Source: Actinomycetota bacterium (GTDB lineage Bacteria; Actinomycetota; Thermoleophilia; Miltoncostaeales; Miltoncostaeaceae). From it: DNA of 13,219 bases. The stretch is taken from the NCBI GenBank assembly GCA_947451735.1, contig CANGAY010000003.1, positions 1 through 13,219 on the forward strand, given 5' to 3'. A program made the position numbers and the translations under genes. The stretch's first letter is position 1. Each line of letters opens with the position of its first letter. Shown in pieces: positions 7,265 through 13,219 of the stretch. The notes beneath the pieces were generated by a model, which was given only the letters and a program-made list of their open reading frames with translations, did not search any database and had not been told where the DNA came from.

Positions 7265-8373
7265 GGTGGCTGCGCGTCGCCCTGGCGGTCGCCGCCGCCG
7301 CCATCGCGGTGAGCCCCGCGATGGGCGCACAGATGGCGCTGCAGGACGACCAGCTGCCCAACCTCACCGGTGCGGCGCTCGAGCAGCGGCTCGACCTGCT
7401 GAAGAGCACGGGCACCACCATCACCCGCGTGGACATCCTGTGGGGCTTCGTGGCGCCCACGCAGCCCGCCGACCCCACCAACCCGGGCGACCCGGCGTAC
7501 GACTGGGCGCGCTACGACCAGATCTTCAAGGGCCTTCGCGCACGCGACATCACGCCCATCGTCGACTTCTACTGGACACCGAAGTGGGCGTCACAGTCGG
7601 GCGACAAGAACGCCGCCCCACGCGTGGCCGACGGCTCGGCGTTCGCCGCCGCGATCGCACGCCGGTACAACGGCACGTGGCCCGACGGCGAGGGCGGCAC
7701 GCTGCCGCTCATCCGTCGCCTGGAGATCTGGAACGAGCCCAACATCGCCACCTACTGGTTCCCCCAGTGCCGGCGCCAGGGCGGCAGGTACGTGCTCGAC
7801 TCCGCGCGCCAGTACGCCGCGCTGCTGGCGGCGTCGTACTCGCAGATCAAGGCCGTGAGCCCCACGTCCATTGTCACCGGCGGGGTCACCGGTCCGGTTG
7901 GCGACTCCACATGCGACGCCGCCGACTCGTCGGTGGGCAGCGTCACGTTCGCCAAGGAAATGGTGCGCAACCGCGTGCCGCTCGACGCGTGGAGCATGCA
8001 CCTGTACCCCATCGGCTCACCGTCGCAGGCGTATTTCGTGCCGTCGTGGAAGACCATCCCGCAGATTCAGGCGCAGGTGGATAGGCTGCAGCCCGGCGCA
8101 CCGCTCTACGTGACGGAGACCGGCTATCACACGTCGTACAACCGCTACCACCGCTACTTCGTGAGCGAACGGCAGCAGGCATCGTGGTTGACGCAGACGC
8201 AACAGGTGGCCAACCGGTACCCGCGCGTGGAGGTCGCCATGTGGTTCAACCTCCAGGACAATCCGTACTGGACGGGGGGTCTGCTGCGGGACGATCTCTC
8301 GCAGAAGCCCGCCTGGGACGCCTTCCGCCAGGCGACCGCAGGCCAGTCGCGACCGGCGGATTGGAGCCGATGA
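7261..8373 (+). CDS. Secreted clan GH-A glycoside hydrolase (GH5/GH39-like)
   Basis: A 370-residue exported glycosidase. An N-terminal signal peptide has a hydrophobic core at 4-17 and a likely cut near residues 20-23. The (beta/alpha)8 barrel follows: 'RVDILWGFV' (56-64) at strand 2, 'DWARYDQIFKGLRARDI' (81-97), and 'PIVDFYWTPKWA' (99-110) at strand 3. The acid/base Glu159 is in 'EIWNEPN' (155-161), H247 is in 'MHLYP', the likely nucleophile Glu286 is in 'YVTETGYH' (283-290), and W328 is at strand 8. Both catalytic glutamates are present, so it should be active with retention. Two cysteines (C170, C218) could form a disulfide. It resembles hydrolases that sit in exopolysaccharide operons, such as PslG of Pseudomonas, which trims the operon's own polymer. 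The polymer here is unknown. The start overlaps the upstream stop (ATGA) with GGGAG six bases before it. The exact GH family needs a profile search. Confidence 0.9.
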   Translation: MRWLRVALAVAAAAIAVSPAMGAQMALQDDQLPNLTGAALEQRLDLLKSTGTTITRVDILWGFVAPTQPADPTNPGDPAYDWARYDQIFKGLRARDITPIVDFYWTPKWASQSGDKNAAPRVADGSAFAAAIARRYNGTWPDGEGGTLPLIRRLEIWNEPNIATYWFPQCRRQGGRYVLDSARQYAALLAASYSQIKAVSPTSIVTGGVTGPVGDSTCDAADSSVGSVTFAKEMVRNRVPLDAWSMHLYPIGSPSQAYFVPSWKTIPQIQAQVDRLQPGAPLYVTETGYHTSYNRYHRYFVSERQQASWLTQTQQVANRYPRVEVAMWFNLQDNPYWTGGLLRDDLSQKPAWDAFRQATAGQSRPADWSR

Positions 8374-9149
8374 GCGACAACCAGGACGAGCGCACCGACG
8401 AGCAGCTCGACGAGGTCCAGGCCTACTACGACCGCATCGCGCCTCGGCTGCGCGCGGTCGAGCAGGAGAACTGGCACCTGCAGAGCCGCATGTCGTGCGT
8501 GCTCGCCACCATCGACGAGCACGGCCCCGGCCCCGGCGGCCGCGTGCTCGATGTGGGCTGCGGTGGCGGGTTCCTGCTCGAGGAGCTGGCCAGGCGCGGC
8601 TACTCGGGCGTGGGCATCGACCTGTCGCCGGAGTCGGTGGACATCGCGCGCACCCGCCTTGCCGAGATCGGCGCCGCCGACCGCCTGGACGCCATGGTGG
8701 GCAGCGCCTACGAGCCACCCGAGGGCCCCTACGACCTGGTCACGCTCACCGACGTGCTCGAGCACCTGGAGGACCCACGGGCCTGCCTGCGTGCCCTGCG
8801 CGAGCAGATGAACCCCGGTGCGCTGCTGGTGATCAGCACGCCCAACCGCCGAAGCCTTCCCGGTGCCCGCCGCTGGGCGGCCGAGCACGGCGTGCCCGGA
8901 ATCAAGCTGAGCCTCGCACCCATCGACAACTGGCAGAGCTGGGTTGATCTGGAGTCGCACGCGGCGGCGGCCGGCATGGTGCCGGTGAGCAAGCGTGGCA
9001 TCTTCTTCCGCCCCGGCGGCAAGATCGGCTCGCAGATCGGGCGTGTGTACAAGTTCGGCGGCGTGCGCAAGGCCGAGAAGGCCCTGTCGCACACCCCGGT
9101 CGGGCGCTTCGGCTTCTACATCGTGCTGGGCTTCCGGCCGCTCCCCTGA
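8370..9149 (+). CDS. Class I SAM-dependent methyltransferase (UbiG-like)
   Basis: A 259-residue cytoplasmic methyltransferase with a Rossmann-type SAM fold. Motif I 'VLDVGCGGG' is at 59-67. The acidic end of strand 2 is 'GIDLS' (82-86), motif II is in 'YDLVTLTDVLEHL' (121-133), and 'ISTPNR' (155-160) is the post-motif strand common in UbiG-like enzymes. An acidic N-terminal helix precedes the fold. Given its neighbours, it may O-methylate a sugar or lipid carrier, for example to cap a glycan chain; the substrate is inferred, not seen. The ATG at 8370 was chosen because it overlaps the hydrolase stop as ATGA, with GGAG three to four bases before it. The open frame continues upstream to 8184, but that part lies inside the hydrolase. 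The stop shares one base with the next start (TGATG). Confidence 0.92.
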   Translation: MSDNQDERTDEQLDEVQAYYDRIAPRLRAVEQENWHLQSRMSCVLATIDEHGPGPGGRVLDVGCGGGFLLEELARRGYSGVGIDLSPESVDIARTRLAEIGAADRLDAMVGSAYEPPEGPYDLVTLTDVLEHLEDPRACLRALREQMNPGALLVISTPNRRSLPGARRWAAEHGVPGIKLSLAPIDNWQSWVDLESHAAAAGMVPVSKRGIFFRPGGKIGSQIGRVYKFGGVRKAEKALSHTPVGRFGFYIVLGFRPLP

Positions 9150-9871
9150 TGCCGGAGCAGCGCGCCGGCAGGCGTGGATGGATCGCCGGCGGCGTTGTCG
9201 CCCTCGTCATCGTGGCGTTCGGCGTGTTCGTGTTGCCATTCGCCTTCACCACGCCGCCACCCATCATCACCCGCTTCGTCGCCACGCGGGTGTTCAGCCC
9301 GGGTTCGTCCACCGGCCGCGCCGAGGCGCGGGTGGCCATCCGCCTGAGCCAGCCCACCAACGTGCTCATCACCATCAAGGACGGGTCGGGGGCAGTGGTG
9401 AAGACCCTGGCCAACGACGCGCTCATCTCCACCAAGACCTTCAGCGTGCCGTGGGACGGCACCAACGATGCCGGGGCAAAGGTGCCCGACGGGACGTACA
9501 CGCTCGACCTCGACGCGCACGCGGGTCAGAAGAAGTTCAGCAAGAGCAGGAAGATCGTGGTTGACACCACGGCACCAGACGCCCCCGCGCTCGCCGTGAC
9601 GGCCACCCGCACCGCATGCACGGCCGCGGTCACCGGCCCCGGCGAGGCCACACGCCTGCAAGTGGCCGCCGTGGGCACCGGTGCCGCATCCGACTGGCGC
9701 GACCTGCCGGCCAAGGGCACGTTCACGTGGACGTGGAACCGCAGGCGCGCGAACGGCGCGGCGGCTCCGGGCCCCACCGTCATCTCCGCCACGGTGAGCG
9801 ACGCGGCGGGTAACCGCGCCACCGCCCGCCGCATCTGCATGGCCGCGCGCAAGGCCAAGGTGACCCCGTGA
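9149..9871 (+). CDS. Membrane-anchored protein with FlgD-type Ig-like domain
   Basis: A 240-residue protein. A basic N-terminus ('RAGRRG', 5-10) and one hydrophobic helix (about 11-33) put the remainder outside the membrane. Residues 40-140 form a FlgD_ig-like domain: 'VLITIKDGSGAVVKTL' (72-87), the hallmark 'WDGTNDAGAKVPDGTY' (102-117), then 'VDTTAPDAP' (138-146), a common linker to another Ig-like unit. The second domain (about 147-232) contains a likely disulfide pair (C157 and C230) and ends in a basic tail. Despite the FlgD likeness it is not flagellar: no flagellar genes are near, and such domains are common on surface proteins. The start ATG shares a base with the methyltransferase stop, and no Shine-Dalgarno is visible. 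Its stop overlaps the next start as GTGA. A structural or scaffolding role in glycan export is inference. Confidence 0.85.
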   Translation: MPEQRAGRRGWIAGGVVALVIVAFGVFVLPFAFTTPPPIITRFVATRVFSPGSSTGRAEARVAIRLSQPTNVLITIKDGSGAVVKTLANDALISTKTFSVPWDGTNDAGAKVPDGTYTLDLDAHAGQKKFSKSRKIVVDTTAPDAPALAVTATRTACTAAVTGPGEATRLQVAAVGTGAASDWRDLPAKGTFTWTWNRRRANGAAAPGPTVISATVSDAAGNRATARRICMAARKAKVTP

Positions 9872-11406
9872 GCGCCGAGGCGGTACGCCAGGGCGCGGCC
9901 ATCATCGGTGCCGCCGGCATCGTGGTGATGCTCGCCCCACGCGAGGTGACCGCGTCGCTTCGCGTGCCCGACCTGCCGCGACGCGTGACGGGCCTCGGGA
10001 TCCTCCTGGCGGCCTGGCTCATCATGGCCGCCACGCTGGTGCCGTCGGGCGTGCAGGACAAGCTGGGCAAACCCGTGTGGGCGGGTGCCGCCGTTGTCGG
10101 CGTCATCATCGGCCTCGTGGTGGCCGCATTCATCGGCCGCCTGCTGGCCCGCAAGCCGTGGGTGTGGTTCCTTCTGCTCGGCCTGGCGCTGCCGGTGCGC
10201 ATTCCACTGTCGATCGGCGGCACCGACGCCAACCTGCTGGTGCCGCTCTACGGCGTGATCGTGCTGGGGCTGTTCACATGGTTCTGGATGACCCGCGCCG
10301 GCGAGCGGGTGTGGCGCGGCACGCCACTCGACCTGCCGCTGCTGCTGTTCGTGGGCTTCAGCATCACGTCGCTGTGCTGGTCATCCGACATCCCGCAGGC
10401 GGCCACCAAGGTCACCTTCTTCTGGATCCCCTTCCTCATCCTGTTCGTGTTGGCCGCGCAGCTGTGGCAGCGCGGGCGCGCACTGCGCGTGCTGGGCGTC
10501 ACCACCATGGCAATGGCCGTGCCGGTGTCGCTGCTGGCGGTTGCCGAGTACGCATCGCGCCGCGTGCTGTGGAACCACCGGCTCGAGCAGGCCAACGTGT
10601 ACAGCCGCTTCTTCCGGGTCAACTCGATCTTCTACGACCCCAACATCCTGGGTCGCTACCTGGTGCTGGCCATGCTCATCGGCGTGGCCGTCGCGTGGCT
10701 GAAGCGCGCCGACACCCGCGTGCTCGTGGCCGTGGCCGCCGCCGAGATCATCTACGCGGCAGGCCTGGTGGTCACCTACTCGCGGTCGAGCGCCCTCATG
10801 CTGATGATCGGCCTGTTCATCATGTCGCTGCGCCTCTTCCGGCCCCGGCGGGTCATCCTCATCACGGTCATCATCGGCGTGGTCGGCTTCGCGGGGGCCG
10901 TTGCGGGGTCGCACCAGGTGCGCGACGCCCTCACGTCCACCTCGCGCCTGTCGAAGGTGAGCGAGGGCCGCTTCGACCTGGTGAACGGCGGCGTAGACAT
11001 GTGGAAGGCGCACCCGGTGGCGGGCAGCGGCCTCGGGTCGTTCGCCAAGGACTACTCGCAGATGCTGAGCGCCGGCGAGTTGAAGAAGACCCGCGTGGTC
11101 ATCTCGCACAACGCGCCGGTGACCGTGCTGAGCGAGGAGGGGGCGATCGGCTTCGGCCTGCTGGCGTGGCTGTCGGTGCTCGCGGTGATCGTCGGCATCA
11201 AGGCCACCCGCGACCGCGACGAGGACATCGGCGTGCCGGGGGCCATGATGCTCGCCGGCATCGTGGGCATCTTCGTGCACGCCCTGCTGTATTCGGCGCT
11301 CATCGAGGACCCGTACACGTGGGTGCTGGCGGCCGGGCTGGTGGTGCTGGCCGCGTTCCCGCGCGGCGACCTGCTGCCCGAACCGGGGAGCGCGGAGGCA
11401 CCGTGA
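9868..11406 (+). CDS. O-antigen ligase/polymerase-like multi-pass membrane protein (Wzy/WaaL family)
   Basis: A 512-residue integral membrane protein with about 11-13 hydrophobic segments. Its Wzy_C-type region contains 'FYDPNILGRYL' (255-265), 'TYSRSSAL' (303-310) at a helix end, and an extracytoplasmic loop (about 350-418) with 'AHPVAGSGLGSF' (381-392) and 'SHN' (413-415). 'EEGAIGFG' (423-430) follows and leads into the last helices. These match the order seen in O-antigen ligases and polymerases, which join undecaprenyl-linked glycan units outside the membrane. Whether it polymerises or ligates cannot be decided from sequence. The start is GTG, overlapping the Ig protein's stop (GTGA), with AAGGTGA four bases upstream as a ribosome site. 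The stop overlaps the next GT4 start in the same way. A second, different member of the family starts at 12519. Confidence 0.92.
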   Translation: MSAEAVRQGAAIIGAAGIVVMLAPREVTASLRVPDLPRRVTGLGILLAAWLIMAATLVPSGVQDKLGKPVWAGAAVVGVIIGLVVAAFIGRLLARKPWVWFLLLGLALPVRIPLSIGGTDANLLVPLYGVIVLGLFTWFWMTRAGERVWRGTPLDLPLLLFVGFSITSLCWSSDIPQAATKVTFFWIPFLILFVLAAQLWQRGRALRVLGVTTMAMAVPVSLLAVAEYASRRVLWNHRLEQANVYSRFFRVNSIFYDPNILGRYLVLAMLIGVAVAWLKRADTRVLVAVAAAEIIYAAGLVVTYSRSSALMLMIGLFIMSLRLFRPRRVILITVIIGVVGFAGAVAGSHQVRDALTSTSRLSKVSEGRFDLVNGGVDMWKAHPVAGSGLGSFAKDYSQMLSAGELKKTRVVISHNAPVTVLSEEGAIGFGLLAWLSVLAVIVGIKATRDRDEDIGVPGAMMLAGIVGIFVHALLYSALIEDPYTWVLAAGLVVLAAFPRGDLLPEPGSAEAP

Positions 11407-12482
11407 CCCTGCCCGCACTGCGCGTGATGTGCCTGTCGAACATGTACCCCGGTCCGGGTGCACCCGACTACGGCGCCTTCATCGAGCGCATGTGCGACTG
11501 CATGGAGCGCCGCGGCGCGCAGGTTGACCGCGTGGTCATCAACAGCCGCACGTCGGGGGCCATCCGCACGCCGGCCAAGTACGCCCGTCTGGCCATGCGC
11601 GCCGTGGGCGACGCCCGCGACGTTGACGTGATCTGGGCGCACTACCTGTTCCCCACCGGGCTCATCGCCTCGCTCGCGGGGCGCACGCGCCGCACGCCGT
11701 GGGTGGTCACCGCCCACGGCGGCGACGTGGCCAACCTGTCGCGCGGGCCCATCCGCACGCTCAGCGCCAGCGGCATCGCGGGGGCGGCCAATGTGATCGC
11801 GGTGAGCGAGTGGCTCGCCGGGCGCATGTACGACGAGGGCCTGCGCCCAGAGCGGGTGGAGGTGGCGAGCATGGGGGTCGACACCGACCGCTTCACGGTG
11901 GGCGACCGCGGCGCCGCGCGTGCGCGGCTGGGGCTCCCGGACGACGCGCCGCTGGTGCTCGCCGTCGGCGGACTCACCGAGCGCAAGAACCCCCTGGGCC
12001 TCATGCAGGCGTTCGCCCGGCTTCGCGCCGACATGCCCGCCGCCCGGCTGGTGTTCGTTGGCGACGGCCCGCTCGCCGGCGCCATCGACGCGGGCGCACG
12101 CACGCTGGGCATCACCGACGCGGTCACCCGCACCGGAGTGCTGCCCAACGCGGGGGTGACCGACTGGATGACCGCGGCCGACGTGGTGGCGCAGGTGAGC
12201 CTGGTTGAGCCACTGGGCGTGGCGGCGCTCGAGGCACTGGCCAGCGGGCGCCCCGTGGTGGGCACCGCGGTGGGCGGCCTGAAGGAGGTGGTGCCCCACG
12301 GCGTGGCCGGCGAGATCGTCAATCCGCGCGACCCCGTGGCCATCGCCGGTGCGCTTCGCCGCATGATCGACGCGCCGCCCGCGCCCAATGCGTGCCGCAC
12401 CGCCGCCATGGCGCACTCGCTCGACCACGAAACCGACCGCGTGCTGGGGATTCTGGAGGCCGCCGCCCGCACTCGGGCGTAA
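11403..12482 (+). CDS. GT4 family glycosyltransferase
   Basis: A 359-residue GT-B glycosyltransferase. The N-terminal domain starts with 'LRVMCLSNMYPGPGAPDYG' (6-24), the usual 'P.....G.f' opening of GT4. 'AHGGD' (104-108) and 'AVSEWLAGRM' (133-142) follow. The C-terminal donor domain has 'AVGGLTERKNP' (187-197), 'FVGDGPL' (218-224), and a complete EX7E motif with E269 and E277 ('EPLGVAALE'). The length is normal and all expected motifs are present. It should transfer a sugar from a nucleotide donor to a lipid-linked intermediate at the cytoplasmic face. The GTG start overlaps the upstream stop (GTGA) and has GGAGG at 11394-11398, four bases before it. A longer frame running back to 10077 lies entirely within the membrane-protein gene and is not used. 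Its first residues ('VTLP') match those of the GT4 gene at the left edge. It ends with TAA, closing the overlapping run. Confidence 0.93.
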   Translation: MTLPALRVMCLSNMYPGPGAPDYGAFIERMCDCMERRGAQVDRVVINSRTSGAIRTPAKYARLAMRAVGDARDVDVIWAHYLFPTGLIASLAGRTRRTPWVVTAHGGDVANLSRGPIRTLSASGIAGAANVIAVSEWLAGRMYDEGLRPERVEVASMGVDTDRFTVGDRGAARARLGLPDDAPLVLAVGGLTERKNPLGLMQAFARLRADMPAARLVFVGDGPLAGAIDAGARTLGITDAVTRTGVLPNAGVTDWMTAADVVAQVSLVEPLGVAALEALASGRPVVGTAVGGLKEVVPHGVAGEIVNPRDPVAIAGALRRMIDAPPAPNACRTAAMAHSLDHETDRVLGILEAAARTRA

Positions 12483-12494
12483 CGGGACGCCCAG

Positions 12495-12519
12495 CCCCTC
12501 CTGCTACCGTCCGGCCAGA
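12495..12519 (+). promoter_or_regulatory. Promoter-like element before the second ligase-like gene, probable leaderless start
   Basis: In the 36-bp gap after the GT4 stop, TGC-TACCGT (TACCGT at 12505-12510) fits an extended -10. It ends eight bases before the ATG at 12519. It is preceded by CCCCTCCTGCTA (12495-12506), nearly the same as the element before 5091. No Shine-Dalgarno and no clear -35 are present. Confidence 0.45.
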
Positions 12520-13219
12520 TGTCGGTTGGTGCAACCACCCGGCCGGCCGGCCCCTCCGGGGGGCACGGCGTCCGCGCCGTGGTCCTCGTCCTGCTCGCCG
12601 CGGTCGCCGCCGGCGCCCTCGCCGCCTACGCGCCCATCCCCGGCATCGGGCTTGCCGTGGTGCTGCTGGTGGTGGCGCTGCTGGGTGGCCGCACGCTTCC
12701 CGACCTCGGACGCGCCACGCTGTTGGTGGCGCTGGTGGCGGCCATCATCGGCCCCAACCTGGGCCTGCCCGGCCAGCCCGAGATCTTCGCCTTCCGCCTG
12801 TTCGCCGTGCTCATCATCCTGGGGCTGGCGGCGTGGCTGCTGCTGGGGCGGGGAATCCCCGTGCCCGATGGCCTCGGACTGCCCATGGCGCTGGTCGCCG
12901 GGTGGGTGGGGTGGGCGCTGGTCTCCATCTCGTGGGCCGCATCCACCGGTGACGCCGTGCGCTGGACGGTGTTCCTCATCATCAGCACCGGACTGATGCT
13001 GGCCATCCCCGTCGCGGCCTCCCGGCGCCGCTACGTGCTGTGGGTGCTCGGCACGCTGGGCGTGGCGTACGTCCTGGCCATCCTGGGAGCGTTCGCCGAG
13101 ATCTTCCTGGGCGTGCACTTCCCGGCGTCGGCCTTCACCCCGCGCATCGGGGCCTTTGCCGCCACGTCGTTCTTCGGCAACCAGAACAACTTCGCCACCT
13201 ACCTGGCGCTCAGCCTGCC
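12519..13219 (+). CDS. O-antigen ligase-like membrane protein, 3' part beyond the right edge
   Basis: The first 233 codons of a second multi-pass membrane protein. A short polar Gly/Pro/Arg N-terminus (1-19) is followed by hydrophobic segments at about 20-40, 43-58, 67-82, 90-110, 121-140, 148-166 and 172-197. Then comes 'GNQNNFATYLALSL' (220-233). This corresponds to the 'F..PN..a.yl.l' feature that precedes the catalytic loop in O-antigen ligase-family proteins, and it parallels 'FYDPNILGRYL' in the gene at 9868. The diagnostic Wzy_C loop lies off the edge, so the family call rests on topology and this motif. The start ATG at 12519 is supported by the -10-like TACCGT eight bases upstream and the lack of a coding overlap. 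Two such genes close together suggest separate polymerase and ligase roles, or two polymers. Confidence 0.75.
   Translation, partial: MSVGATTRPAGPSGGHGVRAVVLVLLAAVAAGALAAYAPIPGIGLAVVLLVVALLGGRTLPDLGRATLLVALVAAIIGPNLGLPGQPEIFAFRLFAVLIILGLAAWLLLGRGIPVPDGLGLPMALVAGWVGWALVSISWAASTGDAVRWTVFLIISTGLMLAIPVAASRRRYVLWVLGTLGVAYVLAILGAFAEIFLGVHFPASAFTPRIGAFAATSFFGNQNNFATYLALSL

Noticed and set aside
5732..7330. A 532-codon minus-strand open frame.
   Set aside because: Low-complexity Ala/Arg/Gly/His composition, opposite well-supported coding sequence on the plus strand.
8184..8369. An upstream extension of the methyltransferase frame.
   Set aside because: It lies inside the hydrolase's C-terminal barrel. 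The ATG at 8370 has the same ATGA overlap as the other junctions.
10077..11402. An in-frame extension of the GT4 gene giving an 801-residue fusion.
   Set aside because: The extension is an Arg/His/Gly-rich shadow of the membrane-protein gene. The GT4 domain starts cleanly at GTG 11403 with GGAGG before it.
1..13219. CRISPR arrays, tRNA genes, IS ends and long direct repeats.
   Set aside because: None seen on reading; the only gaps are 53, 36 and 36 bases long.

Overview
The window is a high-GC, almost gap-free stretch of bacterial chromosome. It probably comes from an actinobacterium, perhaps a deep branch such as Thermoleophilia. This is inferred from very high third-position GC, GTG and TTG starts, an F420-type luciferase-like oxidoreductase, and genes that begin directly at the predicted transcription start without a leader. 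I cannot name the species. No tRNA, rRNA, CRISPR, insertion sequence or phage feature is visible.

Left arm (minus strand, positions 3513 down to 1). Three genes are chained by 4-base start/stop overlaps. They are a membrane protein with an M28-peptidase-like ectodomain that appears to have lost its zinc ligands, a GtrB/DPM1-like family 2 glycosyltransferase with two C-terminal membrane helices, and a family 4 (GT-B) glycosyltransferase that runs off the left edge.

Middle. A 53-bp divergent promoter region separates this arm from a plus-strand GT20 gene (trehalose-6-phosphate synthase type, catalytic residues intact). No trehalose-phosphatase gene is present in the window.

Right arm (plus strand, 5091 to the right edge). 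After a 36-bp gap, seven genes follow with 1- or 4-base overlaps. In order they are an F420-type LLM oxidoreductase, a secreted beta-rich protein, a secreted clan GH-A glycoside hydrolase, a SAM methyltransferase, a membrane-anchored protein with a FlgD-type Ig domain, an O-antigen ligase/polymerase-like membrane protein, and a GT4 glycosyltransferase. After a second 36-bp gap comes a second O-antigen ligase-like gene, cut by the right edge.

Together the genes look like a cell-surface polysaccharide or glycolipid locus. It has lipid-linked sugar transfer (GT2), chain building (two GT4), polymerisation or ligation (two Wzy/WaaL-like), modification (methyltransferase), and export-side trimming or structural proteins (hydrolase, Ig protein, beta-rich protein). 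No flippase, ABC exporter or chain-length regulator lies in the window, so the locus probably extends beyond both edges. The most unusual items are the degenerate M28-like membrane protein, the repeated leaderless promoter layout (two gaps share a CCCCTCC(T)GCTA element), and the translational coupling of secreted proteins to cytoplasmic glycan enzymes.
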